NCBI GenBank assembly: GCA_029582265.1
Contig: CM055816.1
Span: 31,168,366 to 31,232,365, forward strand
Reading direction: 5' to 3'
DNA length: 64,000 nucleotides
Origin: Zoroaster sp. YZ-2022
Taxonomy: Eukaryota > Echinodermata > Asteroidea > Forcipulatida > Zoroasteridae
Shown here: positions 51,901 through 62,615 of the stretch, in pieces
How positions within the stretch are numbered: the first letter of the stretch is position 1
Layout of the letters: the number at the start of each line of letters is the position of its first letter
Made by a program: the position numbers and the translations under genes
The notes under the pieces: model-generated
Database searches by the model: none
Seen by the model: the letters and a program-made list of their open reading frames with translations, nothing else
What the model was told of the DNA's origin: nothing

Positions 51901-54900
51901 ATATAGATTGCATCGCCAGTACATTGACTTCCCCAAAGTAAAATGACATCCCCATTGTAAAATAAAATCCCAGTAGAACGACATCGCTAATAGAATGACA
52001 CCCCCAGTAGAGTGACATTCCCAGTAGAATGACATCCCCAGTAGAGTGACATCCCCAGTAGAATGACATCCCCAGTAGAATGACATCCCCAGTAGAATGA
52101 CACCCCCAGTAGAATGACACCCCCAGTAGAATGACATCTCCAGTAGAGTGACATCAAAACTAAAGTGACATCCCCAGTAGAATGACATCCCCAGTAGAGT
52201 GACATCCCCAGTAGAGTGACATCCCCAGTAGAATGACATCCCCAGTAGAATGACATCCCCAATAGAGTGACATCCCCAGTAGAGTGACATCCCAGTGGAA
52301 TGACATCCCCAGTAGAGTGACACCCCCAGTAGAGTGACATCCCCAGTAGAGTGACATCCCCAGTAGAGTGGCATCCCCAGTAGAGTGGCATCCCCAGTAG
52401 AATGACATCCCCAGTAGAGTGTCACCCTCAGTAGAGTGACATCCCAGTAGAATGACATCCCCAGTAGAATGACATCCCCAGTAGAATGACATCCCAAGTA
52501 GAATGACATCCCCAGTAGAATGACATCTCCAGTAGATTGACATCCCCAGTAGATTGACATCCCCAGTAGAGTGACACCCTCAGTAGAGTGACACCCTCAG
52601 TAGAGTGACATCCCAGTAGAATGAAATCCCCAGTAGAGTGACATCCCCAGTAGAGTGACATCCCCAGTAGAGTGACATCCCCATTAGACTGACATCCCCA
52701 TTAGAATGACTTCCCCATTAGAATGACATCCCCATTAGACTGACATCCCCATTAGACTGACATCCCCATTAGACTGACATCCCCAGTAGAATGACATCCC
52801 CAGTAGAATGACATCCCCAGTAGAGAAACACAAGCGAGATCCAACGTTTTAACACTTTTAACCTCGTGTGTAACGTGACTGTTATTGTAGGAGATCCAAA
52901 GTTGTTGCACTGATAAAGCGTTCACCAAAACGTTACTGGTAAAATTCTTACGTTCCTTTCTTTTCAGATATGGCAACACATTGTGTATGCTTGATGCAAC
53001 TTATCGCACCACAAAGTATTCACTGCCACTTTTTTTCCTGGCTGTGAAAACCAATGTTGGTTTTAGTGTAGTCGCACAATTTATTGTTCAGGAGGAAACC
53101 ACTGAAGCAATTAAATTTGGTTTAGCAACTATCCAGAAGTGGATGCTTCCTGATGAAGAAAACCACCCTGCTGCCTGGACCTGGAAGTTTTTCATGACGG
53201 ACTTCTCTGAAAGGGAAATCAAGGCAATAGAGGAGACATTTCCAGGTAGTAGGCCTACATGTGTTTAACTATTTAATAAATGAAGAAAATCTTTTAGCAT
53301 TCAAACAAGCCGAGTTTGACTTGGTTGGAGGAGTTGGTGTTGTCTCTCCACTAGATGGCATTCACCGATTTAGCTTCTTTCTTTGTCTTGATCGATTGAT
53401 TTCAGAATGTGAAACATACCTATGCGACTTTCACCGAGAGCAAAGCTGGACCCGATGGATCAGTAAACACGACAACGGAGTGGCAAGCATGAAGAAAATT
53501 GTACTTGCAATGCTGCGGAGATGTGCCCATGCAAACACCCTTGCTGAACACAACAATGCAATTTTGAAGTTGAAAAACTCCATGGAATGGAGGACATCAT
53601 GTAAACTACTTGGTTTTCAAAAGTGTGGATTCCAGAAGCCAAGGTTTGTCACAATCTTTGAGCCTTCATGTGAAATATTTAAAACTGTTATTTTGTAATT
53701 ACCAAAGATAACGAAAGATATACACAGCTTTCTTTTTTATACCATAAAGTTTAATAAGTCACAGTCTGATGATTTTTAATCACGTTTAAAATGGTGTGCC
53801 TTCTTTGTAATAGTTCATTATGATGAACTTGAGGTAAATTCAAGATATCCAAGTGTGCCATTTGCAAATTTTTTATGAAAGGAATATTTCTAAGTAATGT
53901 AACTTTTTGGATATACTCTTTTGTAGATCATGTGCTTTTAGAAACTTAAATAAATAGAAAACTCTTCATTACAGCGCTAGGTCTGGGCATACAGACATGG
54001 CAAGGGTCTTCAGGTCAACACAAACAATGGCCTGGAGCGCCAGAATAAGGTGTTCAAATATTCCTTCCTTGAGAACAAGAACAGCAACAGCCTATCTAGT
54101 ATGATAGAAACACTTCTGAATGAATACCTGCCAAGTATGATGCTCAAGTAAGTTATGATTATTTTGTTGTTGAGAAAGTATTCATTAAGTATATGTTTGA
54201 ATAAAAATTTAATTTTGATAGTTTTCCAAAAACTCAGCTGTAAGAAAAATACACTTTTTTCAGTAATTTTCTTAAACCATGGCAGCTGATATTAAGATGG
54301 TCTATTATAATGTGTTTGCATGTTTGTTAAAGAAACGACTCTCGCTCGCACTTTTCACACCGATTTATATTGTTGTATTGTTACTAATTACAACAGTTTA
54401 ATTATACAACAGTTTTCCAATTTATGCTACTTGTTCATGTTATCGGACAAGTCTTAATCTTATTGCATTTAACACATTGTTTATATTCCTTATTTTACAG
54501 TACCAGTTTTTCTGGTAAGTTATACTCAAATTATATATAAAGCTTCTTCGGACTCCTGCACTCACATTGTTTCTTTTGTGTGCGCATAATCACCAAAGTG
54601 CACTTCAAGCTGTCTTTTTCCTTTGCAATTCCTTTTCCCCGCTTTTTTTGCGGTTTTACTTCAATTAACCTATCTATACAATTTATTTTATCTTTCATTT
54701 CATCTATTGCAGTATAGCACCCTACATGTTTTTGTTGCAGCTATTTTGTGTGCATTTTTTCATATATGTTACCATAGCAGTTGTTTGTATTTGGTGAAGG
54801 GTTTAATTTGTTCACAATCTTTTTCACCTTTTAATAATATTTGTGGGAATTCTTTAATCACCACAAATTTGTTTTCAATTTTCCTTATCCTCATTTTTCT

Positions 54901-57900
54901 CATTCATTTAAATTATCTATTATCTTGTTCCCTGTTTTAATATACTACAGTTGTTAAAATGCAAATACAACAACTAAAATTTGACCTACATGTATATATA
55001 CAATTACATATGAAGCTCGAGTTTCATATTGTTCACATAATCATTTCACATGAACTTTTCTTACACTGCCAGAAAAATTGTTTTGGAATGTGTCATTTTT
55101 TACACTCGTAGAAGACTGAATTCAAGCTGTTTGAGTGACTCCAGTCACAAAGAAGGGTTTCATCTCCACAACAAAAGATCTGTGGAATTATATGTGTATT
55201 TGCATGCTAATTGGCACAATTTTGTTTTATATGCAAGTATGATTTATGTGCTTTATCTGTGTTAGAGGTAAATGTAGTTTGTGTTCACTGCACAAGTGCT
55301 GGTCCAGAGGGGGTCTACGGGGTCAAAACTTCCAAAAGTTGGACTTCTGACACCGTTTCTCTAACTGCTATGTCAGTCCTGGATGAATTAACTGATGACG
55401 ACCAAGTGAAACTGCTGACACCATTGTGTGCTATTGCTCCAGAACACTTTGGAAATTCAGCCAGATATCGCACAGCAATTCTTTTGATAACTGAATTAGG
55501 TCGGTAAATGTACATTTATACGGTGTTGAAAAATCCTTTGTGCTGTATGTGTAATGTGATGAACATTCCTTTTTGTTATATTACAGGTAACCCTAACCTT
55601 CCCAAATCATCCCCAATCCTTCCCATGGTTTTGCCGGACCTGATGGATTTTATACTACATGTATACCACTTCATACATCCAAACCACCAATACTTATCAT
55701 GGGGCAAGCATTTAAATTTGTTTAGTCCAAAGGTTTTGACTGTGTTACTTTGATGTATTTGGGAGGATTTCCAGCCTAAGGTTATGGTTAATCAAATAAT
55801 GAACCGCTCACAATTATCAACATTTTCACAAGCGTACAAACCGTACAATTTTCATGGCCCACAACCCCTCCCCCAAAAAATTAAAATGTAATATTTCAAA
55901 GCGACATTTATTTCACTTTTAGAAAGCATATGCAGGCCCCCTCTCCCTAGCGCATGGTCTGTACGCTTGTTTCAATCGTGTATACCGCACATTCCGAGGT
56001 ACTTCAAAAGTAGACACATTTCATACATTTTTTACATATTGTACGTGTAATTAGTGATTGAAATGTGTTTAGCTTGGTCAGAAATTTCATAAAATACATT
56101 TTTACTCTTCTATTTCAAGTTCAACGTGGTGATGTCCACACACTTTGATGCAGACCAACACATCAAACAGAGTGAACAGGCAATGCATGACCTGTTGAGG
56201 GCAACTGCTGCAATGTTTGACGTTGAAGGTGAATTCAAATTGTTCAGTTGACACTTTTCTGTTATTGGTTTGTTTGAATAATACCATCTGAAATATGTAG
56301 ATATATTGTTGCTTGTCCCGTTTACAGCCTTGCTTGTATGCATTATGACGGACAGTGCATTAAATTTTGTGCATGATGTTTAACGTTTGTTTACAATTTA
56401 CAATCATTTATTATTAACTACTTCAGCAGTTATGACAGTATTGCCCAAACACTTTTACCTGCATTATTCTTTCTATTTTGCTGCACACTAGTCTCAACTT
56501 CTATTGTTTATGTGTGATTTTTATCAAAGTCCTTGCAGCTCCAAAGAAAAAACATGTAACCTTCTCAGATGGTACCTGTCCAGGAGGGGATACAGAGTCA
56601 AGGAAGTCTGAACTGAGAGGTAATTATATAGACCATTGCAAATACGCCATACAGCTGACATGTGTTGCTTGAAATGCATTTATGTGATGCACATACGTAC
56701 ATTAAGTATGAAGCAGTGGTGCATTCATTTTGCAGGGTACTATGTGGTCATATAAATAGTTAATACAGTATACATGTATGTTATGACAACAGTGAACACT
56801 ACTGAACAACCCAGCGATATTGTTGGGTTCATCATCATACTTGGGAATGTAATTGTAAATATGTCATGTCATTTTATTTAATAGTAATTTACTGCTATGA
56901 ATTGATAGAATGTCTGACTGTCAACTTTTTACCTACATAGCTCCAGTAAAACAACAGGAGACTTTCTCCAAAGGGATGTGTCCTGGAGAGGCAATAACGT
57001 GCAAATCTGGCTTGAAAGGTACTAATCACTTTCAGCTGTTTTTTGTTTCTTTGGAAATAACATCATTTGCATAGTTTGCATGGTTGTTTCCTTAAATAAC
57101 CTTTAGCCTTCGATATTATATAAAGGATTTTCTGATGCCAAAGTTATGACGCTTGATGGGTTTAATGGTACAATGGTTGTTAGTCTAATGTTATACAGCA
57201 GGTACACATTGGTCTGTTGGGCATCCAATTTTAACCGTTACAGTATGACTTTTTGGGCGCAATATGACAATAATCTTAAAGCTTATGACCAATCAGAATA
57301 CAGGATTCAAGTCTGGTGGGTTGACAATAGCAATACAATGTAATAGTTTGAAGTAAATTTGCAATAAAATGTTCTATTATGCTTCTTTGTAATGATACGT
57401 GGTAAAATTTCACGTTATCTTTTAGACAAATTGTTAGCAGATATTCAGCTTATGGGTGAGATGAACAAACTGAAAGTGAAACCAGGGTCAAGATTACACA
57501 TATGTGGAGAGGTTCTGGACCATGCAGACTTTGCAACTCTAGAGAATGGCAACTGGTTGACTGACAAGGTACGTGTGATATGCTAGAGAGCTTTCCCTAT
57601 GGAAATTCTGTTGACACTCACTTGGCGTTATGAATTGGCTGGTGATTTAGTGGTTAATCGAACACATGAAATTGACTTCAAACATTCTTGAGGTCCAGTA
57701 AAGGTCTTGACTCTGAGACTATTCGAGACCGAGCCAAAAAAGTACAAGACCGAGACCTCAACATTTCCAGACCTCAAAAGTGTTGAGATCTGAAAGATAT
57801 GGTCTCGAGACTAGTCTAGAGACCAAGACCTCGGTCTAGACCTCAAACACTGATATTAAAGTTGTACATGTGATGTATGTTGGTCTCAAATTTTGTTTTA

Positions 57901-59160
57901 TGATTGCAGGTTATCAATGCATATTTGGCACTATTGAAGACAACATTGAACAAACAATACCAGGGCCATATTTACGTTCTTCCTTCATATGTGGCCGTTC
58001 TGTGGGACAGTGGGAAGTTTGACACCTTTCTCTACCAAAAGGTAATTGTTTTGTTGTCACATAAAAATCGATTTCCAAATATTATAATGACATTCCTTAA
58101 ATATAAATTACTCATCTAATTAAAAAATTAATTGGCTTAGAGTCTGCTTGGGACGATTAGTCTGGTGACCATTGGGATGGAAGTCAAACCCATCATTGAG
58201 CAAAGAAAAAACAATTAGTAATATATTTGAATGTTGTCCGCATTTCTTGTAAGAGAAAATATTTTCTTTTTTACAGGTTAAAATGTCCATGTGTGAGTGG
58301 ATTTTTATGCCCATAAACGTCAATAGAAATCACTGGGTTCTCATCGCAGCTGATGTACGTTCTCAAAGAGTGGCATTATTAGACTCTCTGGCCAATAAAA
58401 TTACCAGCAGAATCTATCTGAACAAGTGGAGGTAAGTTATCAGTTATCCCACAAGCAGCATTTGAAAACAAAAAAAAATAGTGCTTCTGCGTCCCATATT
58501 CCACAGCACACTTGTGATAACGAATTTATCTTCCAGCTTAAAAATTTGATATCCTTATATTTGTTGCTTAAAGGCCTTGATATCAAACAAAGGTAAACAA
58601 AGAAAATGAAACTAACGAGATATTCTATTTAACCTTTCACGGCTAACCTATTTAACTGCTATTTAACCGCTTCCAACAACGAGTCATTTCAACTAGCTAA
58701 AGCAATTACAGTTATTTTTTAGGACTGCCGTGCTGGTACACGTTCACTGTTAATTTTTGATTTTTTGATTTTTTGAACAACGGTTGTTGGCTCCGCTTAT
58801 GTTATTGCTTAAGCACGCATATGTACGCTGGAACAGCAATACGCACCGTGAGATATGGGTTATGTGGTTTGTGGTATATGGTTATGTATTTCACGGCTGG
58901 GACAGTAGCACAGTGTACATGTATTACTATTGGTCATATGCCTGAACTGAAAGAAACGTATAATTTGAGTTATCATATTTTCCAAGATTCTTTGTTTATG
59001 AGGCTTGGATTAATTTGTTTTGTACTCGTTATTCAACTTTAGGAAGTTCATGTCAATCCGCGCAAAAAGGGTTGGGGAGCTTGGTACATGGACTAATGAT
59101 TACTTGCTGACATCTGCACAACAAAATGATGGTCATAGCTGTGGACCATTTGTTATGTTG
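48761..59160 (+). CDS. CaRF-like / MULE transposase / Ulp1-C48 protease multidomain gene, partial
   Basis: Plus-strand gene with at least 15 exons: 48761-48945, 49376-49485, 49946-50095, 50801-51024, 51335-51361, 51635-51805, 52968-53245, 53406-53643, 53981-54147, (54502-54515), 55266-55503, 56122-56228, 56539-56619, 56941-57018, 57426-57568, 57910-58041, 58277-58431, 59043-59160. Order of domains: CaRF/ALS2CR8-like (VVPYDGVPF; CP.RI....FPDF; PLSKEVRSKIVDLVGQGVSN), MULE DDE core (LDATYRTTKYSLP, FMTDFSEREI, YLCDFHREQSW, NTNNGLERQNK) and Ulp1 protease (NRNHWVLIA, LLDSLA, GHSCGPFVM). Two exons need one extra base each to stay in frame. Such CaRF-MULE-Ulp1 proteins occur as multicopy families in invertebrates. 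It could be a domesticated transposase or a mobile-element gene; no terminal repeats were seen. The promoter, the first exon and the end of the protein are not resolved. Confidence 0.88.
49376..49485 (+). CDS. CaRF-like exon b, frameshift at A10G4
   Basis: Acceptor TTTTAG. Encodes SDHPRGKRSKRMLQTKKK, then needs one extra base in the A10G4 run (49421-49434) to read GCPTRILMKHIVCFPDFQ, which matches the CaRF CPARI...FP(E/D) motif. Without that base a TAA follows. With it, the exon ends in phase 0, as the next exon needs. Confidence 0.82.
49946..50095 (+). CDS. Linker exon of the CaRF/MULE gene
   Basis: Phase 0-0. Encodes SERVRDAVDSGLALRAESRI then YISLPDDDAHKQTHYLGE. Splice sites AAAG and GTACC. 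No domain recognised; it joins the two CaRF-like parts. Confidence 0.75.
50801..51024 (+). CDS. CaRF-like exon c (second half of the domain)
   Basis: Acceptor CCACAG. Encodes MNPLSKEVRSKIVDLVGQGV and AFYPTDETIRKHIYMAQQKL, matching CaRF's HP....I..LV..G...V......R.(F/Y)V...LF...FFP....I..HI pattern. Ends in phase 2. Confidence 0.88.
51335..51361 (+). CDS. 27-nt microexon
   Basis: Acceptor TTTCAG, donor GTAATT, phase 2-2. Adds RDTLHYDFR between KLM and YSKLD. Both flanking phases fit only if it is included or cleanly skipped. Confidence 0.7.
51635..51805 (+). CDS. Exon before the MULE core
   Basis: Acceptor TTTCAG, phase 2-2. Encodes YSKLDSENFGMKLHAWAQEK and FFFCHQTKYQRHLLRR, as found just before the first catalytic Asp in MULE/CaRF-like proteins. 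The following intron (51806-52967) holds a 17-bp minisatellite. Confidence 0.85.
51908..52826. repeat. 17-bp minisatellite, about 50 copies, in intron of the CaRF/MULE gene
   Basis: Unit AGTAGAATGACATCCCC with AGTAGAGTG, ATTAGACTG and CACCC variants. The first ~60 bp are degenerate. All three minus-strand frames are open over long stretches because the stop-free unit has a length not divisible by 3, giving a 17-residue period. Not a gene. It is the reverse complement of the array at 59194-60709. Confidence 0.95.
52968..53245 (+). CDS. MULE DDE exon with first and second catalytic Asp
   Basis: Acceptor TTTCAG, phase 2 in, phase 1 out. Encodes CMLDATYRTTKYSLPLFFLA (first Asp in LDATY) and WKFFMTDFSEREIKAIEETF (second Asp in TDFS). 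Frame intact throughout. Confidence 0.92.
53406..53643 (+). CDS. MULE exon with frameshift
   Basis: Acceptor TTTCAG, phase 1 in, gives FPECETYLCDFHREQSWTRW as in other MULE proteins. AHANTLAEHNNAI may hold the third catalytic acid. After EWRTSC the frame must shift by one base (about 53600-53613) to read TWFSKVWIPEAK, which then joins VWAYRHG of the next exon in phase 0. Confidence 0.85.
53981..54147 (+). CDS. MULE exon, NTNNGLERQN motif
   Basis: The acceptor is the TAG of CGCTAG. Encodes VWAYRHGKGLQVNTNNGLER then SSMIETLLNEYLPSMML. Phase 0 in, phase 2 out. The NTNNG.ER.N motif is the conserved end of the MULE core in this protein group. Confidence 0.85.
55266..55503 (+). CDS. Middle exon of unknown function, with possible 14-nt microexon upstream
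   Basis: Acceptor GTTAG. Encodes VVCVHCTSAGPEGVYGVKTS and ALTDDDQ-like LDELTDDDQVKLLTPLCAIA. A 14-nt candidate microexon at 54502-54515 would join it to the previous exon in matching phases. The exon ends in phase 2 at GTAAAT, which does not match the phase 0 start of the next exon, so an exon or a base is missing between them. Confidence 0.6.
56122..56228 (+). CDS. Middle exon
   Basis: Acceptor TTCAAG, donor GTGAAT, ends in phase 1. Encodes FNVVMSTHFDADQHIKQSEQ and HDLLRATAAMFDVE. No domain recognised. Confidence 0.65.
56539..56619 (+). CDS. Small phase 1-1 exon, copy 1
   Basis: 27 codons, acceptor TTGCAG, donor GTAATT. Encodes APKKKHVTFSDGTCPGGDTE then SRKSELR. Similar in sequence, length and phase to the next exon, so the two arose by exon duplication. 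Confidence 0.75.
56941..57018 (+). CDS. Small phase 1-1 exon, copy 2
   Basis: 26 codons, acceptor ACATAG, donor GTACTA. Encodes APVKQQETFSKGMCPGEAIT then CKSGLK. Shares AP.K...TFS.G.CPG.....KS.L with copy 1. Symmetric phase means either copy can be skipped without frame loss. Confidence 0.75.
57426..57568 (+). CDS. Exon leading into the Ulp1/C48 domain
   Basis: Acceptor TTTTAG, phase 1 in, phase 0 out. Encodes LHICGEVLDHADFATLENGN then WLTDK; NWLTD.VINAYL across the junction is the usual start of a C48 peptidase domain. Confidence 0.88.
57640..57880. repeat. Palindromic repeat with GAGACC words, intron of the CaRF/MULE gene
   Basis: CTTGAGGTCCAGTAAAGGTC through GTCTCGAGACTAGTCTAGAG to GACCTCAAACACTG. 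The right end reads CAGTGTTTGAGGTC inverted, a known style of hAT MITE end. The left end is less well kept. Confidence 0.65.
57910..58041 (+). CDS. Ulp1/C48 exon 2
   Basis: 44 codons, phase 0-0, acceptor TTGCAG. Encodes VINAYLALLKTTLNKQYQGH and YVLPSYVAVLWDSGKFDTFL, the substrate-facing part before the catalytic His. Confidence 0.88.
58277..58431 (+). CDS. Ulp1/C48 exon 3: catalytic His and Asp
   Basis: Acceptor TTACAG, phase 0 in, phase 2 out. Encodes WIFMPINVNRNHWVLIAADV (catalytic His in NHW) and RVALLDSLANKI (catalytic Asp in LLDS). Confidence 0.92.
59043..59160 (+). CDS. Ulp1/C48 exon 4: catalytic Cys
   Basis: Acceptor TTTAG, phase 2 in, phase 0 out, donor GTAAGT. Encodes SAQQNDGHSCGPFVML with the catalytic Cys in HSCG and an upstream Gln for the oxyanion hole. 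The minisatellite at 59194 starts about 35 bp past the donor; no later exon was recognised. Confidence 0.92.
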
Positions 59161-59193
59161 GTAAGTTGAATTTTAATTAATTTGAGTTCATGT

Positions 59194-60709
59194 TAGTCTA
59201 CTGGGGATGTCACTCTACTGGGGATGTCGGTCTAATGGGGATGTCATTCTACTGGGGATGTCACTCTACTGGGGATTTCATTCTTCTGGGGATGTCATTC
59301 TACTTGGGATGTCATTCTACTGGGGATGTCATTCTACTGGGGATGTCATTCTACTGGGGATGTCATTCTACTGGGGATGTCATTCTACTGCGGATGTCAT
59401 TCTTCTGGGGATGTCAATCTACTTGGGATGTCAATCTACTGGGGGTGTCACTCTTCTTGGGATGTCATTCTACTGGGGATGTCACTCTACTGGGGGTGTC
59501 ACTCTACTGGGGGTGTCACTCTACTGGGGGTGTCACTCTACTGAGGGTGTCACTCTACTGGGGATGTCATTCTTCTGGGGATGTCATTCTACTTGGGATG
59601 TCATTCTACTGGGGATGTCATTCTACTGGGGATGTCATTCTACTGGGGATGTCATTCTACTGCGGATGTCATTCTTCTGGGGATGTCAATCTACTTGGGA
59701 TGTCAATCTACTGGGGGTGTCACTCTTCTTGGGATGTCATTCTACTGGGGATGTCACTCTACTGGGGGTGTCACTCTACTGGGGGTGTCACTCTACTGGG
59801 GATGTCACTCTACTGGGGATGTCACTCTACTGGGGATGTCACATACTGGGGATGTCACTCTACTGGGGGTGTCACTCTACTGGGGGTGTCACTCTACTGG
59901 GGATGTCACTCTACTGGGGGTGTCATTCTACTGGGGGTGTCATTCTACTGGGGGTGTCATTCTACTGGGGGTGTCATTCTACTGGGGATGTCATTCTTCT
60001 GGGGATGTCATGCTACTGGGGATGTCATTCTAGTGGGGATGTCATTCTAGTGGGGGTGTCATTCTAGTGGGGGTGTCATTCTACTGGGGGTGTCATTCTT
60101 CTGGGGATGTCATTCTACTGGGGATGTCACTCTACTGGGGATGTCACTCTACTGGGGATGTCACTCTACTGGGGATGTCATTCTACTGGAGATGTCATTC
60201 TACTGGGGGTGTCATTCTACTGGGGATGTCACTCTACTGGGGATGTCACTCTACTTGGGGGTGTCACTCTACTGGGGATGTCACCCTACTGGGGATGTCA
60301 TTCTACTTGGGATGTCAGTCTACTGGGGATGTCACTCTACTGGGGGTGACACTCTACTGGGGTGTCACTCTTCTGGGGATGTCAATCTACTGGGGATGTC
60401 AATCTACTGGGGATGTCATTCTTCTGGGATGTCATTCTACTGGGGGTGTCATTCTACTGGGGGTGTCATTCTACTGGGGGTGTCATTCTACTGTAGATGT
60501 CACTCTACTGGGGGTGTCACTCTACTGGGGATGTCACTCTACTGAGGGTGTCACTCTACTGAGGGTGTCATTCTACTGGGGATGTCATTCTACTGGGGAT
60601 GTCATTCTTCTGGGGATGTCATTCTACTTGGGATGTCAATCTACTGGGGATGTCGCTCTTCTTGGGATGTCATTCTACTGGGGATGTCACTCTACTGGGG
60701 GTGTCACTA
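59194..60709. repeat. 17-bp minisatellite, about 89 copies, inverted relative to the 51908 array
   Basis: Unit GGGGATGTCATTCTACT with GGTGTCACTC variants. Higher-order blocks are visible: the stretch from about 59281 to 59461 recurs from about 59573 to 59753, so the array grew partly by multi-unit duplication. Frames are open on the plus strand for up to 286 codons, a by-product of the unit. Confidence 0.95.
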
Positions 60710-62105
60710 GGCTTGGGCGATATCGATTTTTTTCAACCACGATATATCGTCAAACATATATCGCGACATTCGATAATATCGCGATTATTTTTGTTTTTCA
60801 CGCATGAGTGCTTTAGAGCTGGTAATGACAGGGATGTACCCGTCTACAAACGTCACAATAAATCGCCAGTGCTTACCTGAGAGACACGTGCAATTGCGCC
60901 GTTCACGAGTGCAACATATGGGGCGGAACAAAACGGCACAGTTACGCGAAAATGCGAACGTAACCAGACAATTGTTTTCAGTTTGTGACATGTTCAGTCA
61001 TTAACGTTTCTCAAAATAGAACTTACTCGTGAGTGCTAGTAACTTGAAAGATATACTGGTATACGAACAATCACTTAATCATGTTTTAACACTTTTTACA
61101 ATCCGCCATCTTGAAACTAAGTGTCACCGATCACAAAGTTCGGTTTATGTTTGGTCAGAACCATGATGTCATCGCAGCATGCACAACTGAACTTGCGAAA
61201 ACGCTTAACCAATGACCAAAGCCGAAACATGTATCTGGTTACGGTCGCAAAAAAGGCACCCATCGCCATTGGCAAATCGTTTGCATAATAATTATGTGGG
61301 ACGGTTACTGCGTCGTGCATCCCAATCAAATCATCAGCACAAGTTCACGTGATTCACGCGTTCCACGTGACTGGGTCATAGTATAAACATGTGATTCAGA
61401 AAAATGTGGATTGTAGTCACACTATTTTAAACAAACGTCACATGGCTTATCAAGAGTACGTGTATGTGTTTTGTCACACGAGACAAGAGTCCCAGTATGG
61501 TACAACAGAATAGTGTCCTAATCCCTCAACTTTGATCGAGCCTAGCCGCTGCCGATCCATGCTTTGATTTAATCATGATTATGTATTTTTAAGGCAACGC
61601 CCATATTCTGCATATATTTAAATATGTATGATATAATATACTCGCCTGTGGTGCACTAGCCAGAGTCACAGACCACCATGGATAGAGAGTGAGACGTAAA
61701 CGTTGTCTCCACATTGTTAGAACAAATACCCCATTCAATCCCAACACTTATCAGTCTTAATAGATTTCTTTGAGGATTATTAAACAACACCCTGTCAAGC
61801 GGCTCCTTTGTGATCTGACAGTCAGTTTACTACAGAAGTAGTTAGATTTTGTTTCTCACGAAAGCTGAAAAGACTTCATAAGTTTTTTTCCCATGGAATT
61901 TCTGGCCCAAATGACAATCGAGGATTTTGTTTAATCGCGATATATTTTTTTCTTCACGAAATTTTTTTTTTCATCGCGATATAATTTTTTCATCGCGATA
62001 TATGTTTTTCATCGCGATCTGCCGATATCTCGATGATTTAAAAAGTTCTCGATATCATAATTGCGTAAAAAACAATTGAAATCGCATGAACCCAGGTGTC
62101 CCCTG
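60710..62105. mobile_element. Transposon-like sequence rich in CGATAT/ATCGCG
   Basis: The left edge (GGCTTGGGCGATATCGATTT, ATATCGCGACATTCGATAAT) and the right part (TTTTTCATCGCGATATAATT, repeated) form inverted CGATAT-type ends. GGGCGATATCGAT ends occur on hAT-like MITEs. A matching fragment is at 33195-33320. The right end is lost in the gap. No coding region seen. Confidence 0.6.
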
Positions 62106-62605
62106 NNNNNNNNNNNNNNNNNNNNNNNNNNNNNNNNNNNNNNNNNNNNNNNNNNNNNNNNNNNNNNNNNNNNNNNNNNNNNNNNNNNNNNNNNNNNNNN
62201 NNNNNNNNNNNNNNNNNNNNNNNNNNNNNNNNNNNNNNNNNNNNNNNNNNNNNNNNNNNNNNNNNNNNNNNNNNNNNNNNNNNNNNNNNNNNNNNNNNNN
62301 NNNNNNNNNNNNNNNNNNNNNNNNNNNNNNNNNNNNNNNNNNNNNNNNNNNNNNNNNNNNNNNNNNNNNNNNNNNNNNNNNNNNNNNNNNNNNNNNNNNN
62401 NNNNNNNNNNNNNNNNNNNNNNNNNNNNNNNNNNNNNNNNNNNNNNNNNNNNNNNNNNNNNNNNNNNNNNNNNNNNNNNNNNNNNNNNNNNNNNNNNNNN
62501 NNNNNNNNNNNNNNNNNNNNNNNNNNNNNNNNNNNNNNNNNNNNNNNNNNNNNNNNNNNNNNNNNNNNNNNNNNNNNNNNNNNNNNNNNNNNNNNNNNNN
62601 NNNNN
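62106..62605. other. Assembly gap (500 N)
   Basis: A round 500-N run, so a gap of unknown true size. The last exon(s) of the CaRF/MULE gene or the end of the CGATAT element could be inside. Confidence 0.99.
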
Positions 62606-62615
62606 TTATTTTTAA

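Noticed and set aside
51823..52661. Minus-strand frames up to 245 codons
   Set aside because: Reverse of the same 17-bp minisatellite.
59190..60807. Several open frames of 150-286 codons
   Set aside because: By-product of the stop-free 17-bp unit; all three frames give the same 17-residue period.
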